Assembly: GCA_937127285.1 (NCBI GenBank)
Contig: CAKZLV010000039.1
Location: 1 to 34,011, forward strand
DNA length: 34,011 bases
Source of the DNA: an uncultured Bacteroidota bacterium
GTDB lineage: Bacteria; Bacteroidota; Rhodothermia; Rhodothermales; Salinibacteraceae
Reading direction: 5' to 3'
Positions within the stretch are counted from its first letter, which is position 1. Each line of letters opens with the position of its first letter. A program made the translations under genes and the position numbers. The notes under the pieces are model-generated. The model was not told where the DNA came from. It did no database searches and saw only the letters and a list, made by a program, of their open reading frames with translations. Of the stretch, positions 16,444-24,519 are shown one piece after another.

Positions 16444-17487
16444 ATGCCCGTTCGAAACGACCGTCGCCTCTGGACCGTCCTGCTCGCCGCCCTCATTGCG
16501 GGGCTTGCCTTCGCCTACACGAGGCCGGTGCACGCCCAGGAGGTCGGCGCCGGGGCGTTTGCCCGGCTGGGTTTCGGGTCGCAGGGGATGGCGCTGGGGA
16601 ACGCCCTCGGGGCCGACCCGACCCAGGACGCCAGCACGTACTACAACCCCGCCCTCGCTGCGCAGGCGTCGGAGCAGCGGCTGGCCGCCTCCGCGGCGCT
16701 GATGTCCTTCGACCGAGAGCTGCAGTTTCTGGAGTTTACCACCCCGATCGGGCCGACGGCCGGCCTCGGCGTCGGCTTGATTCATGCCGGGGTCTCCGGC
16801 ATCGACGGGCGCGACGCCGACGGCAACCGGACCGAGGAGCTGTCGACCGACGAGTTCAACGTGTTTCTGTCGTTCGGGAACCGATTTGCTGACCGGTTCG
16901 CCGTCGGGGCGACGCTGCAGCTGTACCAGGCCGACTTCGCCGACGATCTCGACGCTGTCCGCACGTTTGCGCTGAATGCCGGGGCGGTGCTGGATGTGAC
17001 CGACGATCTGCGGCTGGCCCTCACCGTGGACGACGTGCTGGCGAAGTACGAATGGGACGGCACGGGCGGGCGAAGCAACACCGATCGCTTTCCGCTGCGC
17101 GTCCGGGCAGCGGCCAGCTACACCTTCCTGGACGACCGCCTGCACGTGCTGGGAGAGGTCGAGTCGCGGACGGTCGAGCGCGATCTGCGTGCGCGAGAGG
17201 TGATCATCACGTCGTCCGGACCCCGGGCGCGCCTCGTGGAAGAACAGCGGCGCCTGCACGACCTGCGCGGGCGCCTTGGGGCGCGCTACGAACTTGTGGA
17301 TGTCCTGGAGGTGCGCGCCGGCGTGGATCGCCTGGGTGTGGACGGCACGGCCGGGGCGCGCCCCGGGGCCGGGTTCGGGCTCAACCAGACGCTCGGCAAC
17401 CTGGACCTGCGCGTCGGCTACGCCTTCGTTCTGGAGCCGTACGTGCGCGATGCCCTGAACCTGGTCACTCTCGAGATCTATCTGTGA
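16444..17487 (+). CDS. PorV/PorQ-family outer membrane barrel protein
   Basis: About 347 residues with a signal peptide ('RRLWTVLLAALIAGLAFAYTRPVHAQ'). The mature start 'GAGAFARLGFGSQGMALGNALGADPTQDASTYYNPALAA' is the hallmark of PorV/PorQ (UPF0164) proteins of Bacteroidota. Further barrel strands and a C-terminal 'LVTLEIYL' follow. PorV works with the type IX secretion translocon and carries cargo with C-terminal sorting domains to the surface; PorQ has a related role. This gene directly follows a cargo-like gene. The ATG at 16444 begins a usual signal peptide; the ORF-track start at 16414 adds ten residues. Whether it is the true PorV or a paralogue dedicated to its neighbour cannot be told without the genome. 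Confidence 0.85.
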   Translation: MPVRNDRRLWTVLLAALIAGLAFAYTRPVHAQEVGAGAFARLGFGSQGMALGNALGADPTQDASTYYNPALAAQASEQRLAASAALMSFDRELQFLEFTTPIGPTAGLGVGLIHAGVSGIDGRDADGNRTEELSTDEFNVFLSFGNRFADRFAVGATLQLYQADFADDLDAVRTFALNAGAVLDVTDDLRLALTVDDVLAKYEWDGTGGRSNTDRFPLRVRAAASYTFLDDRLHVLGEVESRTVERDLRAREVIITSSGPRARLVEEQRRLHDLRGRLGARYELVDVLEVRAGVDRLGVDGTAGARPGAGFGLNQTLGNLDLRVGYAFVLEPYVRDALNLVTLEIYL

Positions 17488-17534
17488 CGCACCCTGCGCA
17501 CGAACCGCGGAAGCGGTGAGCGTCCCCCCACCGC

Positions 17535-17573
17535 CACACGCCGACCCCACACGCCGACCTCGCACGCCGACCC
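17535..17573. repeat. Tandem array, 3 x 13 bp
   Basis: Unit CACACGCCGACCC with one or two changes, in the spacer between the PorV-like gene (+) and the CPBP protease gene (-). Period 13 does not keep frame. Confidence 0.85.
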
Positions 17574-17620
17574 CACGCAACGTCGCGATCGAGGCGCGGA
17601 CGGCGACGAGACCGAAAAGG

Positions 17621-17642
17621 CCCCCCGCCTTCTTCCGGGGGG
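17621..17642 (-). terminator. Terminator after the CPBP protease gene
   Basis: A 7-bp GC stem (CCCCCCG / CGGGGGG) with an 8-nt loop. On the minus strand it is followed by CCTTTTCGG, a short U-run. A second hairpin (ACCGGCGG / CCGCCGGT, 17646-17668) sits between it and the stop codon. It may also end transcription from the + side. Confidence 0.55.
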
Positions 17643-17669
17643 AAGACCGGCGGCCGAGGCCCGCCGGTG

Positions 17670-18452
17670 CTACAGCTGGGTGAAGACGCCCACCAGCGCG
17701 TCCAGCCCGATGCCGTCCACCCCGCTGCGCGCCCGCAGCGTGCACCACAGGTCCAGCATCAGCATCTGGGCAGCGTGAATCGGAACCGCAATCCAGAACG
17801 AGCGGCAGCGCCAGACGAGGGCCCCGAGCGCCACGCCGCCCACCACCGACAGCAGCGCCTCCGGCCAGGGTTTGTCGACGTGCAGGGCGGCAAACGGGAC
17901 GGCCTGCACGAGGATGGCGTAGAGCCCCAGCGAGTGCATCGTCCCGAAGATGACGAAGCCGCGCCACAGATACTCCCAGCCGATCCAGTAGAACAAGAAG
18001 AGCGCCTCGTAGATCAGAAAGACGGTCCAGTCCGTCTTTGCCTGAGACAGGTGCGGGTACTGCTCCTGAAAGGCGGCGCTGTCGGAGAGAACCCACGTCG
18101 CTCCCAGCACGAGCGGGAGGTACAGCCCGGCGATGAGGGTGGCGAGACGCCAGTTGCCGAGCCCGAGGCCCATCCCCTGGGCGGAGGCGCCAAAGAGAGT
18201 GCGTAGGGCCAGTACCGGAACGACAAACCCCAGAACCCCCTTCATCCCAAACCACCACCCCCAGGAGGCGAGGGCCCGCCACTGCGCGGGAAGGTGGGCG
18301 GCGAACTGGTCGTAAAAGAGCTGGCGGCTGCCCAGAATGTACTGCAGCACCACGGCAACGGCGGCGAAGGTGAGGACGAAGACGGTCTGCGAGTCCAACC
18401 GGGACAGGGCCGCTCGCAACCGCGTCCACTCGTCTTGGAGGACGGAAAGCAT
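17670..18452 (-). CDS. CPBP-family intramembrane protease (CAAX/Rce1-like)
   Basis: A polytopic protein of 260 residues with about six to eight hydrophobic helices. The CPBP motifs are present: 'WEYLWRGF' (159-166, the ExxxR motif preceded by Trp rather than a second Glu), 'FAALH' (187-191) and a third His in 'PIHAAQM' (near 226). The family includes eukaryotic CAAX prenyl proteases and bacterial proteases, some linked to bacteriocin self-protection or membrane-protein processing. The Trp in the first motif occurs in a known group of members with 'WEFFFRGF', so activity may be kept. I chose the ATG at 18452; the track start at 18539 adds 29 Pro/Ser-rich residues. It is divergent from the TolB-like gene. 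Substrate is unknown. Confidence 0.85.
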   Translation of the reverse strand: MLSVLQDEWTRLRAALSRLDSQTVFVLTFAAVAVVLQYILGSRQLFYDQFAAHLPAQWRALASWGWWFGMKGVLGFVVPVLALRTLFGASAQGMGLGLGNWRLATLIAGLYLPLVLGATWVLSDSAAFQEQYPHLSQAKTDWTVFLIYEALFLFYWIGWEYLWRGFVIFGTMHSLGLYAILVQAVPFAALHVDKPWPEALLSVVGGVALGALVWRCRSFWIAVPIHAAQMLMLDLWCTLRARSGVDGIGLDALVGVFTQL

Positions 18453-18577
18453 GGGAGAAGACGTCGACGGTTCGTCAGAAGGAGGAGGACAGAAGGGCCC
18501 TCCGGTCCGGTCAACCCCGGAGCCCGGTCGGCTGTTCACGCGGCGAACGGCCGCCGCCCCACGCCCCGGTCGAAACG

Positions 18578-18607
18578 TTGACGAACATTCGCGGCGAGCC
18601 TACTTTG
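18578..18607 (+). promoter_or_regulatory. Candidate promoter for the TolB-like lipoprotein gene
   Basis: TTGACG, exactly 17 bp, then TACTTTG, about 104 bp before the start codon at 18711 in a divergent intergenic region. The -35 matches the classical primary-sigma box, and the -10 resembles the TAnnTTTG box of Bacteroidota with one base fewer. Confidence 0.45.
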
Positions 18608-18710
18608 GCAGCAGGTCGGAGGCCGCCTCGCGCCGCCCGGCACCGCATGCGGTGTCGGAGACCGAAACCGCCGACCGCTCGCCCACCGTGTTCGCGTACC
18701 TTCGCCGCTT

Positions 18711-19649
18711 ATGACTCGCCGTTTCAGGATCGCCGTGGTCGTTGTCGTTGCTACCGTGACGGGCCTGCTCTCCGGGTGTTCGGGAACGTCGGGGTCCGGC
18801 GAGCCGGGACAGGCAGATTCCCTCGCCGCGCCGGCTACCGATATCTACCTGGCCCCGCTTCAAACGGACGGCGGCCTTGCGGTGGGAGAACCGGCGCCGC
18901 TCGTTGATCGCCCCGGCTACGACAACCAGCCTGCCTTCTCCGCTACCGGCACCAGCCTCCTGTTCGTGTCTCGGCGGGACGGACAGGCAGATCTGCACCG
19001 CATCACGCTGGGGACCTTCGACGTCACCCGCATCACCGGAACGCCGGAAAGCGAATACTCGCCGACGCCCCGCCCGGACGAGCGGATCAGCGTCGTGCGC
19101 GTCGAAGAAGACGGGCGGCAGCGGTTGTGGCAGTACAGCGCCTTCGGGCGGCCCATCGCCCCGATGCTCCCCGAAGCCGACTCCATCGGCTACCATGCCT
19201 GGATCGACCGAACGCGCGTCGCCCTCTACCGCGTCGGCGACCCCGCCCAACTCGTCGTCGCGGATGTGACCACGGACGTCGACACCGTCGTGGCCGACAG
19301 CATCGGGCGGTCGCTGCAGCCTATTCCGGGACGGGCGGCGGTCAGTTTCGTGCGCGTGGCCGCCGACGCGTCGACGTCCGTCCATCTCGTTGCTCGCTCC
19401 GATTCGCTGACCCCCCGCCCCCTGGTCGACGCGCCCGCCGGTACCCGCGCCGTCGATCACGCCTGGACGCCGGACGGGACGCTCCTTCTGGCAGGCGGGC
19501 AGACCCTTTATGCCTGGCGCCCCGGACGCGCGGGCTGGCGGCAGCTCCGCGACCTCGCCCCGCTGGAGGTGACGCGGCTCGCCGTGTCGCCGGACGGGAC
19601 GCAGCTCGCGCTCGTCGTCCGCGAACGAGGCGCTGGAGGTCGCTCCTGA
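18711..19649 (+). CDS. TolB-like beta-propeller lipoprotein
   Basis: A 312-residue lipoprotein: signal 'MTRRFRIAVVVVVATVTGLLSGC' with the lipobox Cys at residue 23. The mature protein is a WD40-like (PD40/TolB-type) propeller; blades are visible as 'DNQPAFSATGTSLLFVSRRDGQADLHRI', 'EYSPTPRPDERISVVR' and 'VTRLAVSPDGTQLALVV'. TolB itself belongs to the Tol-Pal envelope system, but many PD40 proteins in Bacteroidota have other roles, and no tol or pal gene is nearby. It converges with an S9 peptidase gene whose N-terminal domain is also a propeller of this type. Function is unknown beyond an envelope location. Confidence 0.8.
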   Translation: MTRRFRIAVVVVVATVTGLLSGCSGTSGSGEPGQADSLAAPATDIYLAPLQTDGGLAVGEPAPLVDRPGYDNQPAFSATGTSLLFVSRRDGQADLHRITLGTFDVTRITGTPESEYSPTPRPDERISVVRVEEDGRQRLWQYSAFGRPIAPMLPEADSIGYHAWIDRTRVALYRVGDPAQLVVADVTTDVDTVVADSIGRSLQPIPGRAAVSFVRVAADASTSVHLVARSDSLTPRPLVDAPAGTRAVDHAWTPDGTLLLAGGQTLYAWRPGRAGWRQLRDLAPLEVTRLAVSPDGTQLALVVRERGAGGRS

Positions 19650-19684
19650 GTCGTGGCCGCCACCGGCAACCCGAACCGTCGGCC

Positions 19685-19756
19685 CGCTTCACCGGTCGGC
19701 CCCGTCTCATCGGTCGATCCCGCTCCACGGGTCGATCCTGCTTCACGGGTCGGTCA
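19685..19756. repeat. Tandem array, 4 x 18 bp, running into a stop codon
   Basis: Unit of the form CGCTCCACGGGTCGATCC in four imperfect copies (19685, 19703, 19721, 19739). It fills most of the spacer between convergent genes, and the last three bases of copy 4 are the TGA stop codon of the S9 peptidase gene on the minus strand. Confidence 0.85.
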
Positions 19757-22513
19757 CGGAGCAACCGGGTCGACGAAGCGGGCCGCGAATTCGTGGATGC
19801 GCACGATTCGGTCGATGCGCTGCAGCGGGGAGGCGCTGCGGAGGGCGTTGTGCCCGGCGCCGGGATAGCGCACGTACTCGACGGGTCGGTCGAGGATGGC
19901 CAGCGTCCGGTACAGCCGGTCGCTCTGCGACGCGTCCGTTCGGGCGTCGGCCCCGCCGTGAAGAAGAAGGAGGGGCGTCCGGATCGCGTGGGCGTAGGGG
20001 AGCGGCGAATTCCGAAGGAGCGCCTCACGCGGCGAGAGGAGGGAATCGGCCGGGGAGGGGGCGCCGGTGTTGCCGGTGTCGGCCGCGGCCTGGGCGGAGG
20101 AGGGGGCCTCAGACGTCGTCCCCCGGTTCGTGCCCGACCGGGCGGTGGAGGAAGAGGGAGCGGTGGAGGAAGAGGGGGCCGACGCCCGGCTGCGAGCCGA
20201 GACGACCACCGAGTCGGGGCGGCCGGCGGCCGGGGGGGCGGGCCCGTCCCACGGGTAGCCGCCGAAGTGCCGGGGCAGGAGGCGCCAGGCGCTGCTTCCC
20301 AGGAGGGCGGGCAGGTCGTAGGCCCCGCGTTCGGCCACGGCCGCATCAAAGCGGTCGGTTTGGCTGATGATCCAGGCGGTCAGGTATCCGCCGTACGATC
20401 CGCCCATCACCACCTGTTGCGACGCATCGATCCCGGAACGGCGGGCGGCGGTATCGGCCGCGGCGAGGACGTCGGCGGCGGGGCCCGGCCCCCAGTTCCG
20501 GTTGGGGAGGCGGCGGAAGGCGGCGCCGTAGCCCGGCGAGCCGCGCGGGGCCGCCACCACCACCGCGTAGCCCTGCGCGGCGAGGTACTGCCCGTCGTGC
20601 CACGTGGTCGGCGCGGCCGGTCCGGCAAGGCCCGGGGGCCCGCCCCGAATGGCAAGAAGAAGCGGCGCCCGAGCCGTATCCGGCCGTGCGGGGGGATGGA
20701 GCACCCAGGCATCGATGCTCAGCGTACCGCTCGCCACCGTCAGCGGCTCCGGCGTTGCCAGCGTCCGGCGCTCCAGCCAGGCTGCGTTGTGGCGCGAGAG
20801 GCGTCGTTCGCGGGAGAACCCGACGGTGTTGGCGTAGAGCTCCGACGGGTTGGCGGCGTCGCTCGCTACGTAGGCCACACTGGCATCCGTCACGTCGAAG
20901 GCGTGGATTCCTCGGTCGGTCGTCGTAAGGGCCTCGCGCGGGACCCGCCGGGTCATGGACGAGTCGATGGCAAAGGTGTCGCGCGAGGCACCGTCCCCGG
21001 CCACGGGCACCGGTTCCGGCACGTCGGTCGTGTCGCTCCGCCCAAAGGGAGCAAGGCGAAAGAGCGGCAGGCCGCCCTCCGCCGGTGCCGTCACGTACAG
21101 GTACCAGCCGTCCGGAGACCATCGCGGGGGCGACACGTCGCGGTCGAAGTCGCTCGTCAAGAGCTGCGGCTTCGTGCGGCCGTCCAGAGCAAAGAGCCCG
21201 AGGTCGTGCTGGACGGGGCCGGGCGTGCGCAGGTCCTGCATCCGGAAGGCGACGGTGGTCCCGTCCGGGGTGATGCGGGGGTCGGAGAGGGCGTGATCCT
21301 TCAGGTCCAGAAGTCGCTGCACGCTCGACGTCCGCACGTCGACCAGGAACAGGTCGCGGTCGCGGACCCGGTCCGGGGGACGATCCGTCGCGGGGGCGGC
21401 GCTGACCACGATCTGGGTTCCGTTCGGCAGCCAGTCTGCGTCGTGGAAGGAGCGGGCGCCGCGGGTGACGGGGCGAGACGGCCGCGGTGCGGTGCCGCCG
21501 GTAAAGAGCGACGGCGGAACGGTCACGACCCGGTAGTGGCGGTAGGAAACGTCCGGTTGCAGGCCGCGCTCGCCCTGAAAGTCGAGCCGGCGAACCACGC
21601 GCGCCGTCTCGGTGGAGCGGCGGCCGAGCCACTTGCGCACCTGGAGGAGGTCGCCGTCGGCGGCGGGCTGGAGCCTCTGTCGCGAGGCGGCCTGCAGAAC
21701 GGTGTCGCGGAGCGTTCCGAGGGAGTCGGACAGGGCCCGCAGACTGTCGCCGAGCGCGACGCTCAGCGTATCGACCGGGTCGAGGGTGGTCGAGTCGCGC
21801 AGCACCACCAGCGTATCGGGGGGGAGGGTGCGGAGCGTGTCCTGGGGCGACCGGCCGGGTCGGACGGTCCGGGGAACGCGGCCGGCCGAGCGAGAAAGGG
21901 CCCGTGCCGGGGTTTGCGTGGCGAAGAGCAGGCGGTTGCCGCCCGGAGACCAGGCCGGATTCGTCGCCCCGTGGGGCGCGTCGGTGAGCTGAACGGGTTC
22001 GCCGCCGGTGAGCGAGAGAACGAACACCTGCGGGGTTCCGTCGACGGGCCGGACGAAGGCGATCCAGTCGCTGTCTGGGTGCCAGGCCGGTTGGGAAGCG
22101 CCCGCCGCCGCCCGCGTCAGCGCGCGAGGAGGCTCTCGGCCGCTCGTCGGTACGACGTGCAGGTGCTGCTCCATCCGGTACCGAGCCCGTCCCGGCCCCG
22201 AAGAGTCCGCCACCACGCGGCGAACGGTGTAGGCGATGCTGCGGCCGTCCGGGGCGATCCGGGCCGAATCCAGGTGACGGACCCGCAGCAGGTCGGTTGC
22301 GCGTACGAGCGAATCGCGCACGAGCGAGTCGCGCACGATCGGATTGCCATCGGCCGCCGGCGCCGGGGGCGGCGCCTCGCGGGCCGGGCGGGCGGCGGAG
22401 AGAAGCGTGAGGGCGGCCAGTACGGCGAGCACCACCGCACTACTCGGGCGGGCGCGCCGGGCGGCCGGGGAGGCGAGGGAAGAGGGTGATTCCGACGTAG
22501 AGGAGGTTGGCAT
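19754..22513 (-). CDS. S9-family (prolyl oligopeptidase-type) exported peptidase
   Basis: About 919 residues. The N-terminal signal ('RPSSAVVLAVLAALTLLSA') is followed by a PD40-type propeller ('IAPDGRSIAYTVRR', 'PAWHPDSDWIAFVR', 'NPAWSPGGNRLLFATQ', 'DPRITPDGTTVAFRM', 'PRWSPDGWYLYV') and a C-terminal alpha/beta-hydrolase domain. The nucleophile is in 'GGSYGGY' (Ser near 706), the Asp in 'HGGADARTDASQS' and the His in 'GAGHNA', as in dipeptidyl and acylaminoacyl peptidases. Odd features are a Ser/Thr/Ala-rich insertion of about 60 residues between the Ser and Asp and a low-complexity stretch rich in Asp, Leu and Thr in the propeller. The ATG at 22513 overlaps the end of the upstream gene by 74 bp; a GTG near 22433 would avoid this but gives a signal peptide without positive charge. 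Role: likely peptide breakdown in the periplasm. Confidence 0.88.
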   Translation of the reverse strand: MPTSSTSESPSSLASPAARRARPSSAVVLAVLAALTLLSAARPAREAPPPAPAADGNPIVRDSLVRDSLVRATDLLRVRHLDSARIAPDGRSIAYTVRRVVADSSGPGRARYRMEQHLHVVPTSGREPPRALTRAAAGASQPAWHPDSDWIAFVRPVDGTPQVFVLSLTGGEPVQLTDAPHGATNPAWSPGGNRLLFATQTPARALSRSAGRVPRTVRPGRSPQDTLRTLPPDTLVVLRDSTTLDPVDTLSVALGDSLRALSDSLGTLRDTVLQAASRQRLQPAADGDLLQVRKWLGRRSTETARVVRRLDFQGERGLQPDVSYRHYRVVTVPPSLFTGGTAPRPSRPVTRGARSFHDADWLPNGTQIVVSAAPATDRPPDRVRDRDLFLVDVRTSSVQRLLDLKDHALSDPRITPDGTTVAFRMQDLRTPGPVQHDLGLFALDGRTKPQLLTSDFDRDVSPPRWSPDGWYLYVTAPAEGGLPLFRLAPFGRSDTTDVPEPVPVAGDGASRDTFAIDSSMTRRVPREALTTTDRGIHAFDVTDASVAYVASDAANPSELYANTVGFSRERRLSRHNAAWLERRTLATPEPLTVASGTLSIDAWVLHPPARPDTARAPLLLAIRGGPPGLAGPAAPTTWHDGQYLAAQGYAVVVAAPRGSPGYGAAFRRLPNRNWGPGPAADVLAAADTAARRSGIDASQQVVMGGSYGGYLTAWIISQTDRFDAAVAERGAYDLPALLGSSAWRLLPRHFGGYPWDGPAPPAAGRPDSVVVSARSRASAPSSSTAPSSSTARSGTNRGTTSEAPSSAQAAADTGNTGAPSPADSLLSPREALLRNSPLPYAHAIRTPLLLLHGGADARTDASQSDRLYRTLAILDRPVEYVRYPGAGHNALRSASPLQRIDRIVRIHEFAARFVDPVAP
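20142..20177. repeat. In-frame 2 x 18 bp repeat in the S9 catalytic-domain insertion
   Basis: Unit GCGGTGGAGGAAGAGGGA, second copy with one change. On the minus strand it encodes Ser-Ser-Ser-Thr-Ala repeats inside the insertion between Ser and Asp of the catalytic triad. Confidence 0.85.
22301..22345. repeat. In-frame 3 x 15 bp repeat near the S9 peptidase N-terminus
   Basis: Unit GCGCACGAGCGAGTC with changes. It encodes consecutive 'VRDSL' units just after the signal peptide. Confidence 0.8.
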
Positions 22514-23294
22514 CAACACCGGGATTGATTTGACCGCGGAAGCCGTTGGACGTGTGATGATAGCGGTAGCCGACGGTAAGCATCGACGCATCCACGACCC
22601 GGACTCGAAGGCCGATACCGACGGAGGCGGTGAAATTCACGCTCTTGCCCTGCCGATCCGGGACGGGAGCGAAGAAATAAATAAAGCCGGTGTGTCCGCT
22701 GGCGAACGGACGAAAGCGGGCGGCGGCCGAGCCGGCCAGCTCCAGTCCGACGGGGGTAAGCCCCAGTCCGAGCGCACGAAAGTCCGAGGTCGGCCGGGTG
22801 CTGTCTGGGAGGGCCGGGCGGGCCGAGCGGGGAATTCGAAGATCGGCCCCCACGACGCCCCCGGTGTACGCCAGCGTCGGCCCCCCGACCCCGATCTGGG
22901 CCATCGTCTGTCGATAGCGCACCCCGAAGAGGTCGAACGACGAGTCGCGAATCTTCCCGATCACGCCCCCGGTCGCCATGGAGTGTCCGATCCAGATGTC
23001 GATTCCGCGCGTACCCACGGGGGGGTGGGGACGCGGAGCCGGTGCCGGATCCTCCGTTTTTGCATCCTCCGTTGCTAAATCCTCCGCTGCTGGGTCCTTC
23101 GTTGCTGGATTCTCCGCTGCTGCGGGTGCCGCTGAGGCCGGCTGCGTGGTGTCGGGGGCGGAGGACGGGGGACGGGTGTGGGTGGAAGGGCCGCCCAGAG
23201 CAGCAAGACCGATCGCGGCGGCGAGGCAAAGGGAGATCAACACGTTCGAAAAGAGGATTCGAGAGGACGACTCACGGAAGACAGCTCGCAACAA
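22440..23294 (-). CDS. PagL-like acyloxyacyl/lipid A 3-O-deacylase
   Basis: A 284-residue exported protein: signal-like N-terminus ('VLISLCLAAAIGLAALGG'), a low-complexity linker at about residues 40-95 made partly of 5-residue repeats, then an outer-membrane barrel. The C-terminal segment 'VGYRYHHTSNGFRGQINPGVDANLLYVGI' matches the PagL/acyloxyacyl hydrolase family (PF09411), where the His and Ser of the 'HxSN' motif are catalytic. PagL removes the 3-O acyl chain of lipid A in the outer membrane. No ATG is available near the N-terminus: the ORF begins with TTG at 23294, and GTG at 23243 is another option, so the start is uncertain. The S9 peptidase gene starts inside its 3' end, implying coupled expression. 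Confidence 0.78.
   Translation of the reverse strand: MLRAVFRESSSRILFSNVLISLCLAAAIGLAALGGPSTHTRPPSSAPDTTQPASAAPAAAENPATKDPAAEDLATEDAKTEDPAPAPRPHPPVGTRGIDIWIGHSMATGGVIGKIRDSSFDLFGVRYRQTMAQIGVGGPTLAYTGGVVGADLRIPRSARPALPDSTRPTSDFRALGLGLTPVGLELAGSAAARFRPFASGHTGFIYFFAPVPDRQGKSVNFTASVGIGLRVRVVDASMLTVGYRYHHTSNGFRGQINPGVDANLLYVGITLFPRLPGRPARPPE
23049..23123. repeat. In-frame 5 x 15 bp repeat in the PagL-like linker
   Basis: Units of the form ATCCTCCGCTGCTGG in five imperfect copies. On the minus strand each gives five residues of the type Pro-Ala-Ala-Glu-Asp, forming an acidic linker between signal peptide and barrel. Confidence 0.85.
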
Positions 23295-23325
23295 CGGCTC
23301 GCGAAAGACAGTTCACGAGAGACGA
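23271..23325. repeat. Degenerate array, about 4 x 14 bp, at the PagL-like gene start
   Basis: Copies such as CTCACGGAAGACAG and CTCGCGAAAGACAG, one of them 13 bp. The array spans the predicted TTG start of the PagL-like gene, which adds doubt about that start. The rest of the divergent spacer to 23544 shows no clear promoter. Confidence 0.5.
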
Positions 23326-23544
23326 AAGGCGGAGCGGCGGGCTGCCCTCCCCCGTCCGGTTTGTTTTTCGCAAACCGAGGGCACGGCGGAGGGAACGCCG
23401 AACACCGGCGACGAAGGCAGGTAGCTTTGTGCGGATCGGAATTGGCCGACGGCTTCGGTCTTGCCGCACACAGGAAGGCCGAACGGCCGCCGCAGCCGCC
23501 GGATTCGAACGCTATCGAAGTCACGAGAGGTTGCTTCGTCCTGC

Positions 23545-24336
23545 ATGGATCTCTTCTACAAAGAATACAACGCCGCCGACGCGACGGACCCGTTGATGAT
23601 TCTCCACGGCCTCCTCGGGGCGAGCGGCAACTGGTACACGCTGAGCCGTACGGTTTTTCAACACCACGCCCACGTCTTCACCGTCGATCAGCGCAACCAC
23701 GGGCGGTCGCCGCACGCCCCCACGTTCGACTACGAGGCCATGGCGGCCGACGTGCGGGACTTCATCGCCCGCCACAATCTGGGGAGCGTCACGCTCATGG
23801 GGCACTCGATGGGCGGGAAGACGGCCATGCAGACGGCCCTCACCTACCCGACGCTCGTCGACCGGCTCATCGTGGTGGACATGGCGCCGAAGGCCTATCC
23901 ACCGCGCCATACGGATCTGCTTCGCGCCCTCCAGCGCATCGACCCGTCCGACTACGACGACCGCTCCGCCATCGATGCGGAGCTGGCGGAGAGCGTCCCG
24001 TCGCGGCCCATCCGGCAGTTCCTTCTCAAGAACCTACAGTATGACGGGGAGAGATACACGTGGCAGATGAATCTGGACGTGATCGCGGCCAATTACAACG
24101 CAATCAATGACGCGATCACGTCGTCGAGCACCTTCGACGGCCCGACGCAGTTCATCCGGGGGGGAGACTCCGACTACGTGGAGGTGGAAGACATGGTGTA
24201 CGCGCGGACGCTCTTTCCCGACGCCACGCTCGAGACGATCGACGGTGCCGGGCACTGGGTGCACGCCGACGCGCCGGAGGCGTTCGCAGACGCCGTCGTG
24301 GAGTTTCTGGAGCAGCATCCCGAAGCGGCGGCGTGA
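23545..24336 (+). CDS. Alpha/beta-hydrolase (YbfF-like esterase)
   Basis: A 263-residue cytoplasmic alpha/beta-hydrolase. The oxyanion region is 'LMILHGLLGASGNW', followed by 'VFTVDQRNHGRSP'. The nucleophile lies in 'GHSMGG', the acid in 'FIRGGDSDYV' and the His in 'IDGAGHWVHADAPEAF'. 'DQRNHGRSPH' and 'GHSMGGKTAMQ' are typical of the YbfF/ABHD11 esterase group, which hydrolyses short acyl esters such as acyl-CoA or p-nitrophenyl esters; the true substrate is unknown. The ATG at 23545 gives the normal family start ('MDLFYKEYN'); the track start at 23461 adds 28 residues of shadow sequence. It is divergent from the PagL-like gene. Confidence 0.88.
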   Translation: MDLFYKEYNAADATDPLMILHGLLGASGNWYTLSRTVFQHHAHVFTVDQRNHGRSPHAPTFDYEAMAADVRDFIARHNLGSVTLMGHSMGGKTAMQTALTYPTLVDRLIVVDMAPKAYPPRHTDLLRALQRIDPSDYDDRSAIDAELAESVPSRPIRQFLLKNLQYDGERYTWQMNLDVIAANYNAINDAITSSSTFDGPTQFIRGGDSDYVEVEDMVYARTLFPDATLETIDGAGHWVHADAPEAFADAVVEFLEQHPEAAA

Positions 24337-24519
24337 AGGGGGCAATTGGCGCATAGGTAGGTGCGCCGGAAAGAGATACGGGTATCAGGAGAATCCCGAC
24401 CGCCGTTCCAGGTCGGGGAGCGAATATGGGTCCGCACGTCGCCCACGATGGATACGGCTCACGGGCCGCGTTTGGGCCCCTCTCACCCTGCCCCGTTTTC
24501 CGTCCTGCGGACTCCCGCC

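Noticed and set aside
14428-18429. 1333-residue ORF on the minus strand
   Set aside because: It is antisense to the propeller and PorV-like genes, which have clear domains and signal peptides. Its translation is Arg/Gly/Pro-rich with no motif. High GC makes stop codons rare in the shadow frame.
19127-22489. 1120-residue ORF on the plus strand
   Set aside because: Antisense to the S9 peptidase gene, which has a full triad and propeller blades; the plus-strand translation shows no family features.
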